Origin: a halophilic archaeon SHRA6
Lineage (GTDB): Archaea; Halobacteriota; Halobacteria; Halobacteriales; Haloferacaceae
Direction: 5' to 3'
Length of the DNA stretch: 64,000 nt
Assembly: GCA_005239175.1 (NCBI GenBank)
Contig: SOPS01000005.1
Span: 124,001-188,000 of the forward strand
Position numbers and translations under genes: made by a program. Below are positions 53,278-62,251 of the stretch, in pieces (the first letter of the stretch is position 1; each line of letters begins with the position of its first letter). Under the pieces are notes generated by a model. It ran no database searches. It saw only the letters and a list, made by a program, of their open reading frames with translations, and was not told where the DNA came from.

Positions 53278-53374
53278 GCCTGCCGGACAATCAACCAAGC
53301 TAGCCCCGTCAGCTAATTGGCACAAAACATCAGACTTCGTACTGGTTGAGCAACGGCTCCCCGGCCGAGCCGGG

Positions 53375-53381
53375 TTTTAAG
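53375..53381 (+). promoter_or_regulatory. TATA box deciding the RidA start
   Basis: TTTTAAG is centred 28 bp before GTG 53406. The in-frame ATG at 53346 lies upstream of it and would not be on the transcript. Confidence 0.6.
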
Positions 53382-53405
53382 AAACCGGACGAGATACGTC
53401 CGATC

Positions 53406-53786
53406 GTGAAACGAACTATCAGCACGGACGACGCACCAGCCGCAGTGGGAGCGTACAGCCAGGCGACGACGAACGGCGATTTGCTCATTACCGCGGGGCA
53501 GCTTCCGCTGACGGTCGACGGAGAACTGCTCGACGACGAACCGGTCGCCGAACAGACAAAACAGTGTCTGCAAAACGTCGAAGCGATCCTCGAATCTGAG
53601 GGCCTCGGACTTGAAGACGTGCTCAAAACGACAGTGTATCTCGACGACATTGACGACTTCGATGCGTTCAACGAGGCCTACAGTGGCTTTTTCACCGAGG
53701 ATCCACCCGCCAGAAGCGCTGTCGAAGTCGGATCGGTTCCAAAAGGCGCCGCCGTCGAGATCGAAGCGATCGCGACGACCGAATAG
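53406..53786 (+). CDS. ridA: RidA-family enamine/imine deaminase
   Basis: This 126-residue trimeric-type protein starts at GTG 53406 (KRTISTDDAPAAVGAYSQA). It has the RidA signature VLKTTVYLDDIDDFDAFNEAY and the catalytic Arg in PARSAVEVGSVP, with the C-terminal Glu in VEIEAIAT. It clears reactive 2-aminoacrylate made by PLP enzymes such as threonine/serine dehydratase, and an ilvA homologue lies at 62-63 kb. It stands alone, convergent with fhs. Confidence 0.9.
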   Translation: MKRTISTDDAPAAVGAYSQATTNGDLLITAGQLPLTVDGELLDDEPVAEQTKQCLQNVEAILESEGLGLEDVLKTTVYLDDIDDFDAFNEAYSGFFTEDPPARSAVEVGSVPKGAAVEIEAIATTE

Positions 53787-53800
53787 CGCGTACCGCTCGC

Positions 53801-53806
53801 TTTTTT
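53801..53806 (+). terminator. Oligo-T terminator candidate after ridA
   Basis: A run of six T follows the ridA stop by 14 bp in a GC-rich context, the form of intrinsic archaeal terminators. The T-run directly precedes the first copy of the fhs-tail duplication. Confidence 0.4.
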
Positions 53807-53845
53807 ACAACAGTCTCGAGATTGGTTTTAGAACAGTCCCGAGAT
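53805..53845. repeat. 18-bp duplication of the fhs 3' end including its stop
   Basis: Positions 53828-53845 (the fhs stop and last codons, minus strand) match 53805-53822 at 16 of 18 positions. The downstream copy retains its own TAA. Confidence 0.8.
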
Positions 53846-55546
53846 GTTGCCGTCGGCGTCGATGTCCATGTCGGCGGCTGCGGGCCGGGCGGGCAGCCCT
53901 GGCAGGGTCAACACGTCGCCGGTCAATGCAACGAGGAAACCAGCACCCGCGGAGGGGTAGATCTCGCGGACGTCAAGCTCCCAGCCGCTGGGTGCGCCTT
54001 TCTTCGTCGCGTCGTCGCTGAACGAGTGGAACGTCTTCGACAGACAGACCGGGAAGTCGTCGAAGCCGAGTTCCTCCATCCGCTCGATGTCATCTTCGGC
54101 GCTGCCGACGTAATTGACGCTGTCGGCACCGTAGATCTCGGTTGCGACTGTCTCGATTTTCTCTTTGATCGACGCCTCGTCAGTGTAAAGATGATCGAAC
54201 TCGTCCTCGTCGCCTGCTTCGACCGCGTCGATGACTCGCTCGCCGAGTTCGACACCGCCCTCGCTTCCTTCGCCGAAGACGTTCGATTCGGCGGCCTCAA
54301 CTCCGAGGTCCTCCCGGCAGTGTTCGAGCACCGTCTGGATCTCCTCGTCGGTATCTTCGGGGAAGCGGTTGACCGCAACGACAACCGGAGCGCCGAATTT
54401 CTGGATATTCGAGACGTGCCGATCGAGGTTCTCGAATCCGGCCTCCAGTTCCTCAATACCGGCCTCGTCGACCATGTCGTAGTCGATCGGCCACTCGCCG
54501 ATTCCGTGGTACTGCAGCGCTCGGACGGTCGAAACCAAGACGACCGCGTTCGGCGTCATATCGCCCAGCCGGCAGACGATGTTCATGAACTTCTCCGCGC
54601 CGAGATCCGAGCCGAACCCGGCCTCAGTGACGAGGTAATCGCCCATCCCGAAGGCAGTCTTATCGGCGATGAGTGAGTTCGTCCCGTGGGCGATGTTTGC
54701 GAACGGACCGCCGTGAACGAATGCCGGAGTCCCCTCGATCGTCTGGACGATGTTCGGTTTGACCGCGTCGCGCAACAGCATCGTCACCGGACCGGTCGCC
54801 TCGATGTCGTCGACGGTGATCGGCTCGCCATCGTCGGTGTACGCGACAATAATCCGTGCGACGCGCTCTTTGAGGTCACCGAGGTCCTCGGCCAGACAGA
54901 GCACAGCCATGAGTTCGGAGGCTGCTGTGAGAAGGAAGCCGTCCTCGCGGGGCGTCCCGCCAGTCTCGCCGCCAAGTCCGATGACGGTGTTTCGCAGCGC
55001 GCGGTCGTTCATGTCGATCGCCCGCGGCCACGATACGTCGTTGACATCGACGCCGAGTTCGTTGCCTTTCGTGATCTTCGCGTCAAGCATCGCCGCGATG
55101 AGGTTGTGTGCGGAGGTGAGCGCGTGCAGGTCGCCGGTGAAGTGCAGGTTGATATCCTCCATTGGCAGCACCTGCGAGTAGCCGCCGCCGGCGGCACCGC
55201 CTTTGACGCCGAAGACGGGGCCAAGCGAGGGCTCGCGAATCGCGATCATCGCGTCCTCGCCGAGGTGGTTCAGCGTCTGACCGAGACCAACCGTCGTGAC
55301 GGTTTTGCCCTCGCCCATTGGCGTCGGCGTCATCCCGGTGACGAGCACGAGGTTGCCCTCTTTGTTCTCTGCATTGTCCCGAAGGCGGTTGATCGCATCG
55401 TGTTTTACCTTCGCGACATGCTCGCCAAATAGCTGAAGATCGTCGGTCTCAACGCCCCAGGGCTCGAGGATGTCCCAGATTGGGTCTATTTCGGCGTTCT
55501 GTGCGATCTCGTAGTCGGACGGAAACGGCTCGTCGGATTCGCTCAT
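53828..55546 (-). CDS. fhs: Formate-tetrahydrofolate ligase
   Basis: This 572-residue enzyme has family hallmarks TPTPMGEGKTVTTVGLGQ (P-loop), REPSLGPVFGVKGGAAGGGY, INLHFTGDLHA, VFGEGSEGG and the C-terminal GDVLTLPGLPARPAA. It makes 10-formyl-THF from formate and ATP; the reverse direction releases formate and yields ATP. Combined with FolD it completes oxidation of THF-bound one-carbon units. The gene is patchily distributed among archaea. The ATG at 55546 is chosen; the frame upstream is not family-like. Confidence 0.95.
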   Translation of the reverse strand: MSESDEPFPSDYEIAQNAEIDPIWDILEPWGVETDDLQLFGEHVAKVKHDAINRLRDNAENKEGNLVLVTGMTPTPMGEGKTVTTVGLGQTLNHLGEDAMIAIREPSLGPVFGVKGGAAGGGYSQVLPMEDINLHFTGDLHALTSAHNLIAAMLDAKITKGNELGVDVNDVSWPRAIDMNDRALRNTVIGLGGETGGTPREDGFLLTAASELMAVLCLAEDLGDLKERVARIIVAYTDDGEPITVDDIEATGPVTMLLRDAVKPNIVQTIEGTPAFVHGGPFANIAHGTNSLIADKTAFGMGDYLVTEAGFGSDLGAEKFMNIVCRLGDMTPNAVVLVSTVRALQYHGIGEWPIDYDMVDEAGIEELEAGFENLDRHVSNIQKFGAPVVVAVNRFPEDTDEEIQTVLEHCREDLGVEAAESNVFGEGSEGGVELGERVIDAVEAGDEDEFDHLYTDEASIKEKIETVATEIYGADSVNYVGSAEDDIERMEELGFDDFPVCLSKTFHSFSDDATKKGAPSGWELDVREIYPSAGAGFLVALTGDVLTLPGLPARPAAADMDIDADGNISGLF

Positions 55547-55721
55547 AAGCGTACAAATATCCTCTGCAGCGGAGTAAGAATGTTGGCGTACATGACGGGC
55601 ACAGTATAGGATGTGTTTCGTCGAGTCGTGGTCGTGACAGCCCACCAGAGGAGTCGTGTCCGAGCAATCGTCACCGGCTGTGACCCGCTCAGTAGCCGGC
55701 TTTCAACGGGGGGTGTCGACA

Positions 55722-55728
55722 CCTTAAT
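55722..55728 (+). promoter_or_regulatory. TATA box deciding the folCP start
   Basis: CCTTAAT is centred 29 bp before ATG 55754. The in-frame codons at 55613 and 55727 are upstream of or within the promoter. Confidence 0.55.
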
Positions 55729-55753
55729 GCACTCCGCAGCGGCGATATGTGAT

Positions 55754-58129
55754 ATGAAATATCACGAGGCTGCTGACTACCTGTTGTCGTTTCAGCAGCG
55801 CCGCCCGAAGCTCGGGATCGACACGACGGCCCGGATGCTGTCACACTTCGGGGATCCCCACGAAGAGATCGACTGCGTACAGATCGCCGGCTCAAACGGC
55901 AAGGGCAGCACGGCGACCCTTCTCGCAGAGACCTTACAGGCAGCCGGACTCGATGTGGGGCTGTTCACGTCGCCGGGGCTCAACGATTTTCGTGAGCAGG
56001 TTCGGATAAACGGCCGGCGAATCCCGAAGTCGAAGGTCATCGAACACGTCGAGCGGATCGATCCGATCATCGAAACGCTGCGCGAAGAGAATGACGAGCC
56101 GACGCACTTCGAGGTACTCACCGCGATCGCGATCGCACACTTCGGCGCTGAGGACGTCGACGTGGCGGTTCTCGAGGTTGGCATTGGCGGCCGCTACGAT
56201 GCGACGAGCGCGGTCGATCCGATCGCGAGCGCCGTCACGAGCGTGAGCCTCGAACACACAGAGCTGCTCGGGGACACTGTCGAGGAAATCGCCCGCGACA
56301 AAGCACAGGTCGCCCCAAAGGGTGCGCCGCTCGTCACCGGAACAAGCGGTTCAGCGCTGGAGGCAATAAAAGAGGAGACGGAGGTCGTGACTGTTGGCGC
56401 AGAGGGGACAGATGTCCGAGCGGTCGAGACAGGCATGGGATCGGCCAGCGAAAACACCGTCTCAATTTCCGCCGACGAGTGGTCACTCGAGACGCATCTG
56501 TCGCTTTTGGGCCAACACCAGGCGGTCAACGCCGGAATTGCCGCGACACTTGCCCGACAGATCGCCGATATGGATGAGTCGACGATCGCACGCGGACTGC
56601 GGGCAGCGAAGTGGCCCGGCCGGTTCGAACTCATGTCAACCGCGCCGACGATTGCGCTCGACGGTTCGCACAACCCCGGCGCGATGGAGACTGTACAGGC
56701 GCTGTTGGAGCGCTACGAGTACGATCGACTCCACGTCGTCTTCGGGGCGATGTCAGACAAAGACCACGAAGCGATGGTCACTGCCCTTCCAGCGGTCGAT
56801 ACAGCGTTCGTCACCCGTCCGGACATCGATCGCGCAGAGAGCGTCTCTGTCCTCGCAGACGCCTTCGAGGGATACGCAGACAGTATTCAGAAGGTTGACT
56901 CGGTCCCCGAGGCCACAGAGCGGGCGATCGCCGCCGCCGAGCTCGAGGATTTCGTCCTTGTCACCGGCTCGCTGTACGCGATCAGCGAAGCCCGCGATCG
57001 CTGGACGAGACGAGTAATCCCCCACGACCAGACCTCGGTCGATCCGTGGTCGGTGTTTTCCGGTGCGACATTCGAAAACCCCGAGGGGTTCCCGACCGAC
57101 TACCACCTGCTTTCGACACAGCTTCGACCAGCACAGGCGGCCTGGGTCGAAACCGAGCTGTCTGCGATCGGCGGGGTGGCCGAATCCTCGGGCCTTGGCT
57201 CCGATGAGAAACTCCTCGAAGTTGTCTGTGCGGGGACGACCGCCCAGCTTGAGTCGCTGGCCGATCGTTGCGCTGGGTCGGGCCGCGGGCTTGCACAGTT
57301 CGGCGAGCAGGTTCGCGAAGCGATCGACGACACAGTGGCCAGCCCGTTCGGGCTCGATCGCACAGCCGTGATGGGAATTCTCAACGTAACGCCCGATAGC
57401 TTCTATGACGGCGGCGAGTACGATCGCCTCGACGCAGCGGTCGATCGTGTCGAACAGATGCTCGAAGCGGGCGCAGACATCATTGACATCGGCGGCGAAA
57501 GCACCCGACCCGGGGCAGAGCCTGTCTCTGTCGAAGACGAGATCGATCGGGTGGTTCCAGTCATCGAAGCGATCTCGGAGATCGACGTCCCGATTTCTAT
57601 TGATACCCGGAAAGCGGCGGTCGCGGACGCGGCGCTGTCGGCCGGCGCAGAGATCGTCAACGACGTATCGGGACTCGACGATCCCGCCATGGCACCGGTT
57701 GTCGCCGAACACAACGCTTCGCTCGTGTTGATGCACAGTCTGTCTGCACCCGTCGATCCCGAACGAAGCGGCGACTACGGCGATGTCGTCAGAGACGTCA
57801 TTGACGAACTCGTCGAGCCGCTTTTGGCCGCCGAGCGCGCTGGAATTGACCGTGAGGACATCATCATCGATCCCGGCTGTGGGTTCGGGAAAGATCCCGC
57901 AGAGTCCTTTGAGTTGGTTGATCGCTTGGGCGAGTTCCGTTCGCTCGGCTGCCCGGTGCTGATTGGCCACTCACGGAAGTCGATGCTTGAGCCGTTTGCC
58001 CCAGCAGACGGCGATCGGTTGGTTCCGACGCTCGCGGTAACCGCAATGGCTGTCGAACGAGACGCAGCCGTGGTTCGGGTTCACGACGTCGAAGAGAACG
58101 CGACGGTTGTCCGGACGGTTTCACGGTAG
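55754..58129 (+). CDS. folCP: Fused folylpolyglutamate synthase-dihydropteroate synthase
   Basis: The first ~420 of 791 residues are FolC (Mur-ligase fold: IAGSNGKGSTATLLAE P-loop, VLEVGIGGRYDATSA, ALDGSHNPGAM). A linker of about 110 residues leads to a canonical FolP domain with GILNVTPDSFYDGG, DIIDIGGESTRPGAEPV, SIDTRK, NDVSGLDD, IIDPGCGFGK and GHSRKSM. A FolC-FolP fusion is known in Haloferax. It joins pABA coupling and glutamylation of folate, feeding the tetrahydrofolate used by FolD, Fhs and the methyltransferases nearby. Confidence 0.95.
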   Translation: MKYHEAADYLLSFQQRRPKLGIDTTARMLSHFGDPHEEIDCVQIAGSNGKGSTATLLAETLQAAGLDVGLFTSPGLNDFREQVRINGRRIPKSKVIEHVERIDPIIETLREENDEPTHFEVLTAIAIAHFGAEDVDVAVLEVGIGGRYDATSAVDPIASAVTSVSLEHTELLGDTVEEIARDKAQVAPKGAPLVTGTSGSALEAIKEETEVVTVGAEGTDVRAVETGMGSASENTVSISADEWSLETHLSLLGQHQAVNAGIAATLARQIADMDESTIARGLRAAKWPGRFELMSTAPTIALDGSHNPGAMETVQALLERYEYDRLHVVFGAMSDKDHEAMVTALPAVDTAFVTRPDIDRAESVSVLADAFEGYADSIQKVDSVPEATERAIAAAELEDFVLVTGSLYAISEARDRWTRRVIPHDQTSVDPWSVFSGATFENPEGFPTDYHLLSTQLRPAQAAWVETELSAIGGVAESSGLGSDEKLLEVVCAGTTAQLESLADRCAGSGRGLAQFGEQVREAIDDTVASPFGLDRTAVMGILNVTPDSFYDGGEYDRLDAAVDRVEQMLEAGADIIDIGGESTRPGAEPVSVEDEIDRVVPVIEAISEIDVPISIDTRKAAVADAALSAGAEIVNDVSGLDDPAMAPVVAEHNASLVLMHSLSAPVDPERSGDYGDVVRDVIDELVEPLLAAERAGIDREDIIIDPGCGFGKDPAESFELVDRLGEFRSLGCPVLIGHSRKSMLEPFAPADGDRLVPTLAVTAMAVERDAAVVRVHDVEENATVVRTVSR

Positions 58130-58187
58130 AGCGATCGACCGCGGCGTCGACCCTGACGCTTTTGCGGGCACGGTGTAACATCCGGGC

Positions 58188-58751
58188 ATGGATCCAATAG
58201 TCGGTCGCTCGTTTGTCCAGACGGTGATCGCCGTAACGGCGTTCGATCCGACGGCGATCGAAGCGACCCCACGAAGCGTTCTAGCCGCAGCAACACTCAT
58301 TTCGACTGTGTTTTTCGGCGGTTTCATCATGTATCGCTATGGCGGCCGCCTCGATGCGGGGATTGACGCCTCGATGGAGCGGCCGCTGCTCTCTGTCGTC
58401 TACGGAATCGTAAGCTACAGCATCGTCGTGTTTGTCGTCGGCTACGCGTACAGCCAACTGCTTCGGGTCGGTGTCGTCTCGACGGCGGTGAGTCTCCTCC
58501 TGACTGGAATGTTTGCGGCAATCGTGTTGTCGATCAGCGGCGCCGGATTCGTCATCACTGGGACGTGGCTCACACGAGCGATCGGGGTCGGCGATCCGTG
58601 GCTCGGGCTCATCGGCCTCGGTATTGTGAGTGCGATCGCGTGGCTCGTCTTGCCGCTCGCGATCGGCCTCGCAGTCTGGGGGGCAATTGCAGCGGTCGGC
58701 GTCGGTGGACCAGCACGGCTCTGGTTCAACGCAACTGCAAGTGAACGCTGA
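58188..58751 (+). CDS. Five-helix membrane protein of unknown function
   Basis: This 187-residue protein starts MDPIVGRSFVQTVIAVTAFD and has about five hydrophobic helices, with YRYGGRLDAG in the first loop and a Gly/Ala/Val-rich remainder. It resembles haloarchaeal polytopic proteins of unassigned families, and I assign no function. It is 58 bp after folCP on the same strand and may be co-transcribed with it. Confidence 0.7.
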   Translation: MDPIVGRSFVQTVIAVTAFDPTAIEATPRSVLAAATLISTVFFGGFIMYRYGGRLDAGIDASMERPLLSVVYGIVSYSIVVFVVGYAYSQLLRVGVVSTAVSLLLTGMFAAIVLSISGAGFVITGTWLTRAIGVGDPWLGLIGLGIVSAIAWLVLPLAIGLAVWGAIAAVGVGGPARLWFNATASER

Positions 58752-58898
58752 TCGCGAGGGCGAGAGCGATCTTCACCCACGACATTCGAAATTTGTGATT
58801 ACAGCGCGAGCACACACACAAGTGCGTGGCTGTTCGAGCGGAATAAAACAAAAATAATCAATCGCTGTTATACTACTGCCAAAACCCGTGTGGGTCGA

Positions 58899-60680
58899 TC
58901 AGTCGTCGCTGTCTGGATCAGCACCTCCCTTCACGTCAGTGACAACCTCGCGGCCAGCCGTGGTGACTTGGACGTCATCGATGTCCGAAATGTCCTGAAT
59001 CCGGTCAGCGAACTGCTCGGATTCGAGGATCTGGTACTCGTTTTTCAGACCCTGGTACACCGTGTAACACATCAGGGTGAGGATGATCGCGAACGGGAAG
59101 CCGGTCGCGATCGCTGCGGTCTGCAGTGCAGCCAGTCCGCCGCCGTACAGCAGCATGGAAGCGACCGCACCCTCGGTGATCGCCCAGAAGACCCGCTGGG
59201 CACGGGGAACGTCGTGTTTGCCACCGGAGGTCAGGTGATCGATGACCAGCGACCCCGAGTCCGAAGAGGTCACGAAGAACGTGATGACAAGCAGCGTTGC
59301 GATGCTTGCGGTAATCGCGCCGAGCGCGTACTGATCGAGCATCACGAACATCCCAAGCGTTTCGAAGGACGCGTAGCCGAGATCGCTGTACGCCTGCATG
59401 ACAGCAGGCCCAGCCGTGCCTTCAACTCCCTCGACAGCGCCGTGGAGCGCACTCGCACCGAATGCCGACAGCCAGAGTGTCGAGAACAGCGATGGGAGGA
59501 ACAACACGCCCAGCACGAACTGCCGAACCGTTCGGCCCTTCGAAATCCGGGCAATGAACATCCCGACGAATGGCGACCAGGCGATCCACCACGCCCAGTA
59601 GAACACCGTCCAGGCCCCGACTGTGCCACCGCCTTCACCGAGCGCACCGGTGAAGAAGGACAGCGAGAGAATGCTCCCGAGATACGCGCCGATGCTTTCG
59701 ACCCACGTGCCGAGGATGAACGCCGTCGGCCCGATGATGAGCAAGAAGCCGAGCAGCAACAACATCAAGTAGAGGTTGAGCGTGCTGAGCCGCTTGACAC
59801 CGCCGTCAAGACCAGCAGCGACCGATAGCGTCGCGATCGCAGTGATCCCAGCAATGAGGACGATCTGTGGGATAACGCCGACCGGAACACTTGCGACGCC
59901 GAGAATGTCACCCGCGACGTAGGACAGCCCGGAGTTGACCTGTGCGACACCGAGCCCCAGGGATGTCGAGAGGCCGAACAACGTCGCGAACACGGTTACA
60001 AGGTCAATCAGATGGCCGGGCCATCCGTAGATTCGTTCGCCAAGCAGCGGCCAGAAGATCGATCGGAACGTGAGCGGAAGGCCACGGTTGAACGAGAAGA
60101 ACGCGAGTCCGAGACCGACAAGCCCGTAGATCGCCCACGGGTGCAGTCCCCAGTGGAAGAATGTCTGTGCCATCGCAGCGGACGCCGCTGCGCCAGTTCC
60201 GGCCTCAGCACCCCAGAAGCCCGGAACACTGTTGAAGTAGAACGTGGGTTCGAGGACGCTGAAGAACATCAGGCCGATTCCCATCCCGGCACTGAACAGC
60301 ATCGCCATCCACGAAAAGTCGCTGAACTCTTTTTCTGCTTCGACGCCACCAATCTTGATCGTGCCGTACTTGCTGAACGCAAAGAACAGCACAGTCACGA
60401 TGAAGATGTTTACCGCAAGTAGGTAGAACCATCCGAAGTTCCCTTCGAAGAACATGCGGATCGACGAATACGCCTCCGCGGCCTGATCGCCGAGAATGAT
60501 CGTCACCGCGATGAACAGCGCGATGATTACCAGTGCGACCGGGAAGACGACCGGATGAATGTCGAACCCGAACTTCTCGATGTTCGTGTCACCCGGCTCC
60601 CGATCGGAATCTGGATGGAACAGCTCCACCTGCAGCCCGTCGGACATCTCTCCCGTAGTGTCTTTTTCACCATCTGCCAT
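58899..60680 (-). CDS. BCCT-family osmolyte transporter (betaine/choline type)
   Basis: This 593-residue protein has 12 membrane helices in the standard BCCT arrangement and a charged N-terminus. It has the glycine-rich helix FSAGMGIGLMFFSVLEP and the Trp-rich signature WTVFYWAWWIAWSPFVGMF followed by ISKGRTVR. The GMGIG motif is typical of Na+-coupled betaine carriers. It is unrelated in arrangement to the other BCCT in this window (no N-terminal extension). A 390-bp upstream region with a perfect inverted repeat suggests regulation. Confidence 0.94.
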   Translation of the reverse strand: MADGEKDTTGEMSDGLQVELFHPDSDREPGDTNIEKFGFDIHPVVFPVALVIIALFIAVTIILGDQAAEAYSSIRMFFEGNFGWFYLLAVNIFIVTVLFFAFSKYGTIKIGGVEAEKEFSDFSWMAMLFSAGMGIGLMFFSVLEPTFYFNSVPGFWGAEAGTGAAASAAMAQTFFHWGLHPWAIYGLVGLGLAFFSFNRGLPLTFRSIFWPLLGERIYGWPGHLIDLVTVFATLFGLSTSLGLGVAQVNSGLSYVAGDILGVASVPVGVIPQIVLIAGITAIATLSVAAGLDGGVKRLSTLNLYLMLLLLGFLLIIGPTAFILGTWVESIGAYLGSILSLSFFTGALGEGGGTVGAWTVFYWAWWIAWSPFVGMFIARISKGRTVRQFVLGVLFLPSLFSTLWLSAFGASALHGAVEGVEGTAGPAVMQAYSDLGYASFETLGMFVMLDQYALGAITASIATLLVITFFVTSSDSGSLVIDHLTSGGKHDVPRAQRVFWAITEGAVASMLLYGGGLAALQTAAIATGFPFAIILTLMCYTVYQGLKNEYQILESEQFADRIQDISDIDDVQVTTAGREVVTDVKGGADPDSDD

Positions 60681-61072
60681 ACGATACCACCTCAGGTCTT
60701 CCGAGTCGTCCGTCGTGTTGTGTCATGATCGTTGTCTCCAGCGGTTTGCTAGCGGTACTCCGATCGCGATCATCCCGTTTCCGGGGCGATCAAGGGGTCA
60801 TGTCACGCTCCCCGGTATCGACGCGACGATCGCATCTTGGCGATACGTCGTTCGTAGGCCGTGTTTTCGTGTGTCGTGACACACAACCTCACCCGGTACC
60901 AGTAATTACACCGTAATAAATCTATGGCATATAGTGCCCGATTAATCGTTTAATATGTTTAAAACACCAGCTCTATTATAAAAAAGCGAGCGGGTACAGT
61001 CGAATGAGCCCGGAGAGGGTCAAATCGACACCAAAGCGGACACCTAAGTTTATAGAATTCCTATAACGTGTA
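60681..61072. promoter_or_regulatory. Long upstream region of the second BCCT gene, with palindrome
   Basis: These 392 bp hold no gene. A perfect inverted repeat GTGTGTC-GT-GACACAC lies at 60869-60884. AT-rich TATA-like elements occur at 60925-60985, and a TTTATA at 61049-61054 serves the plus-strand zinc protein. The palindrome is a plausible operator for the minus-strand transporter gene. Confidence 0.4.
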
Positions 61073-61489
61073 ATGACCGATATGTTACGTGTCGTGTTTC
61101 AGAATTGCCGAAAGGCGTTGAACGCTGCAGCCCAGCCGCTTCGGGCGGATTCTAAGATGGCGAACCTCACACTCGCAATTCCAGATGTTCACAACACAAC
61201 AACCGACGGTGATGTCGGTTGGACCAACCGTCCGCCAGCACTGGTGGCCTGCCCACAGTGTGCCGCTGAGATCTATCAGAAAGACTCCCGAGATTCCATT
61301 GACTGCACCCGCTGTACGGCCGATCGCCCTGCAGACGAGTTCTCTGAGCTCGAGTTGATTACACTCGTCTGTCCATCGTGTGGCGATCACATGAAGCACG
61401 GTCGACGTCATCCCCAGCAGTTCGACGTTCCAGAGTGGGCGACCTGTCAGAACTGTTCGTACCACTGGGAGTTCGACCACATGTTTTGA
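61073..61489 (+). CDS. Zinc-binding protein with four CxxC motifs
   Basis: This 138-residue protein has two zinc-ribbon-like sites built from CPQC, CTRC, CPSC and CQNC, spaced through the last 70 residues, ending in YHWEFDHMF. The N-terminal 60 residues are Ala/Asn/Thr rich. The TTTATA at 61049-61054 allows a start at 61073 or at ATG 61082. Function is unknown; the domain may bind RNA or a partner protein. Confidence 0.65.
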   Translation: MTDMLRVVFQNCRKALNAAAQPLRADSKMANLTLAIPDVHNTTTDGDVGWTNRPPALVACPQCAAEIYQKDSRDSIDCTRCTADRPADEFSELELITLVCPSCGDHMKHGRRHPQQFDVPEWATCQNCSYHWEFDHMF

Positions 61490-61510
61490 TTACGTCCGAT
61501 TGACGGTCGT

Positions 61511-61518
61511 TTTTTAAT
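61511..61518 (+). promoter_or_regulatory. TATA box of the small membrane gene
   Basis: TTTTTAAT is centred 26 bp before the ATG at 61540, strong support for that short gene. Confidence 0.55.
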
Positions 61519-61539
61519 CCCGGGACGCACGTATCCAAT

Positions 61540-61698
61540 ATGAACATCCCTGCAACCGTTGCGGCGCTCGCCGCAGTCGCGTTTTTTGCGATCGCGTTGT
61601 TTTTTATGTCGGTCGGCAACTACGGCGTGGCAGGATTCAGCTTTCTCGCAGCAAGCATGACGATCTATTTCCGCGAGCAGCGGCTCGTCGGGCAGTAG
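61540..61698 (+). CDS. Small two-helix membrane protein
   Basis: This 52-residue protein starts MNIPATVAALAAVAFFAIAL and has a second helix around SVGNYGVAGFSFLAASMTIYF, ending EQRLVGQ. Well-placed promoter and codon use support the gene even though it is short. Function unknown. It converges on the UspA gene. Confidence 0.6.
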   Translation: MNIPATVAALAAVAFFAIALFFMSVGNYGVAGFSFLAASMTIYFREQRLVGQ

Positions 61699-61726
61699 GG
61701 CAGGGAAAATCTGAGTTGCCGAGTGT

Positions 61727-62167
61727 TCACTCGTCGATTTGCATCCGCTGAGTGATAACCGGCACATTCGACGTCCGGACGACCTTGTCGGTCGTTCCGC
61801 CGAGCAAGTTGCCCAGTCGACCGCGATACGCCGAAGCGATGACGATCGCATCAGCACCCTGTTTGTCGGCCTGCTCGACGATCTGTTCGCTCACCGACCC
61901 TGGCACAATCGACGTCTCACAGTCGACGCCCAGTTCTGCGGCGGTATCTGCGAGTTCGGCCATCTTCTCCTCGCCAAACTCGCGGTATTCTTTGCGGAGT
62001 TGCTCTTCATCGTCCCGAAGCGCGACGGCCCGTGGCGCGCCCGGAAGATCCATCACGTAGAGGCCATGTATCGATGCATCGAGCGATGCCGCAAGTTTAA
62101 TCCCGTGGTCAGCCCCTTTCTTCGCCTCGTCACTGCCGTCGTATGGTATCAGTATCTTATCGTACAT
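61727..62167 (-). CDS. Universal stress protein (UspA family)
   Basis: This 146-residue protein starts MYDKILIPYDGSDEAKKGAD and has the ATP-binding signature SAYRGRLGNLLGGTTDKVVRTSNVPVI (G-2x-G-9x-G-S/T type). UspA proteins are stress-linked nucleotide-binding dimers. The ATG at 62167 is used; a TTG at 62176 is possible. An AT-rich TATATAAAAG near 62207 (as read on the plus strand) is the likely promoter. Confidence 0.88.
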   Translation of the reverse strand: MYDKILIPYDGSDEAKKGADHGIKLAASLDASIHGLYVMDLPGAPRAVALRDDEEQLRKEYREFGEEKMAELADTAAELGVDCETSIVPGSVSEQIVEQADKQGADAIVIASAYRGRLGNLLGGTTDKVVRTSNVPVITQRMQIDE

Positions 62168-62251
62168 TGTCTCCAACCCATCTGATGCGCACGACCGCTC
62201 AATATATAAAAGTCCGCTCGATAACGACGAAATCTGCCACCGTTCAGCGCG

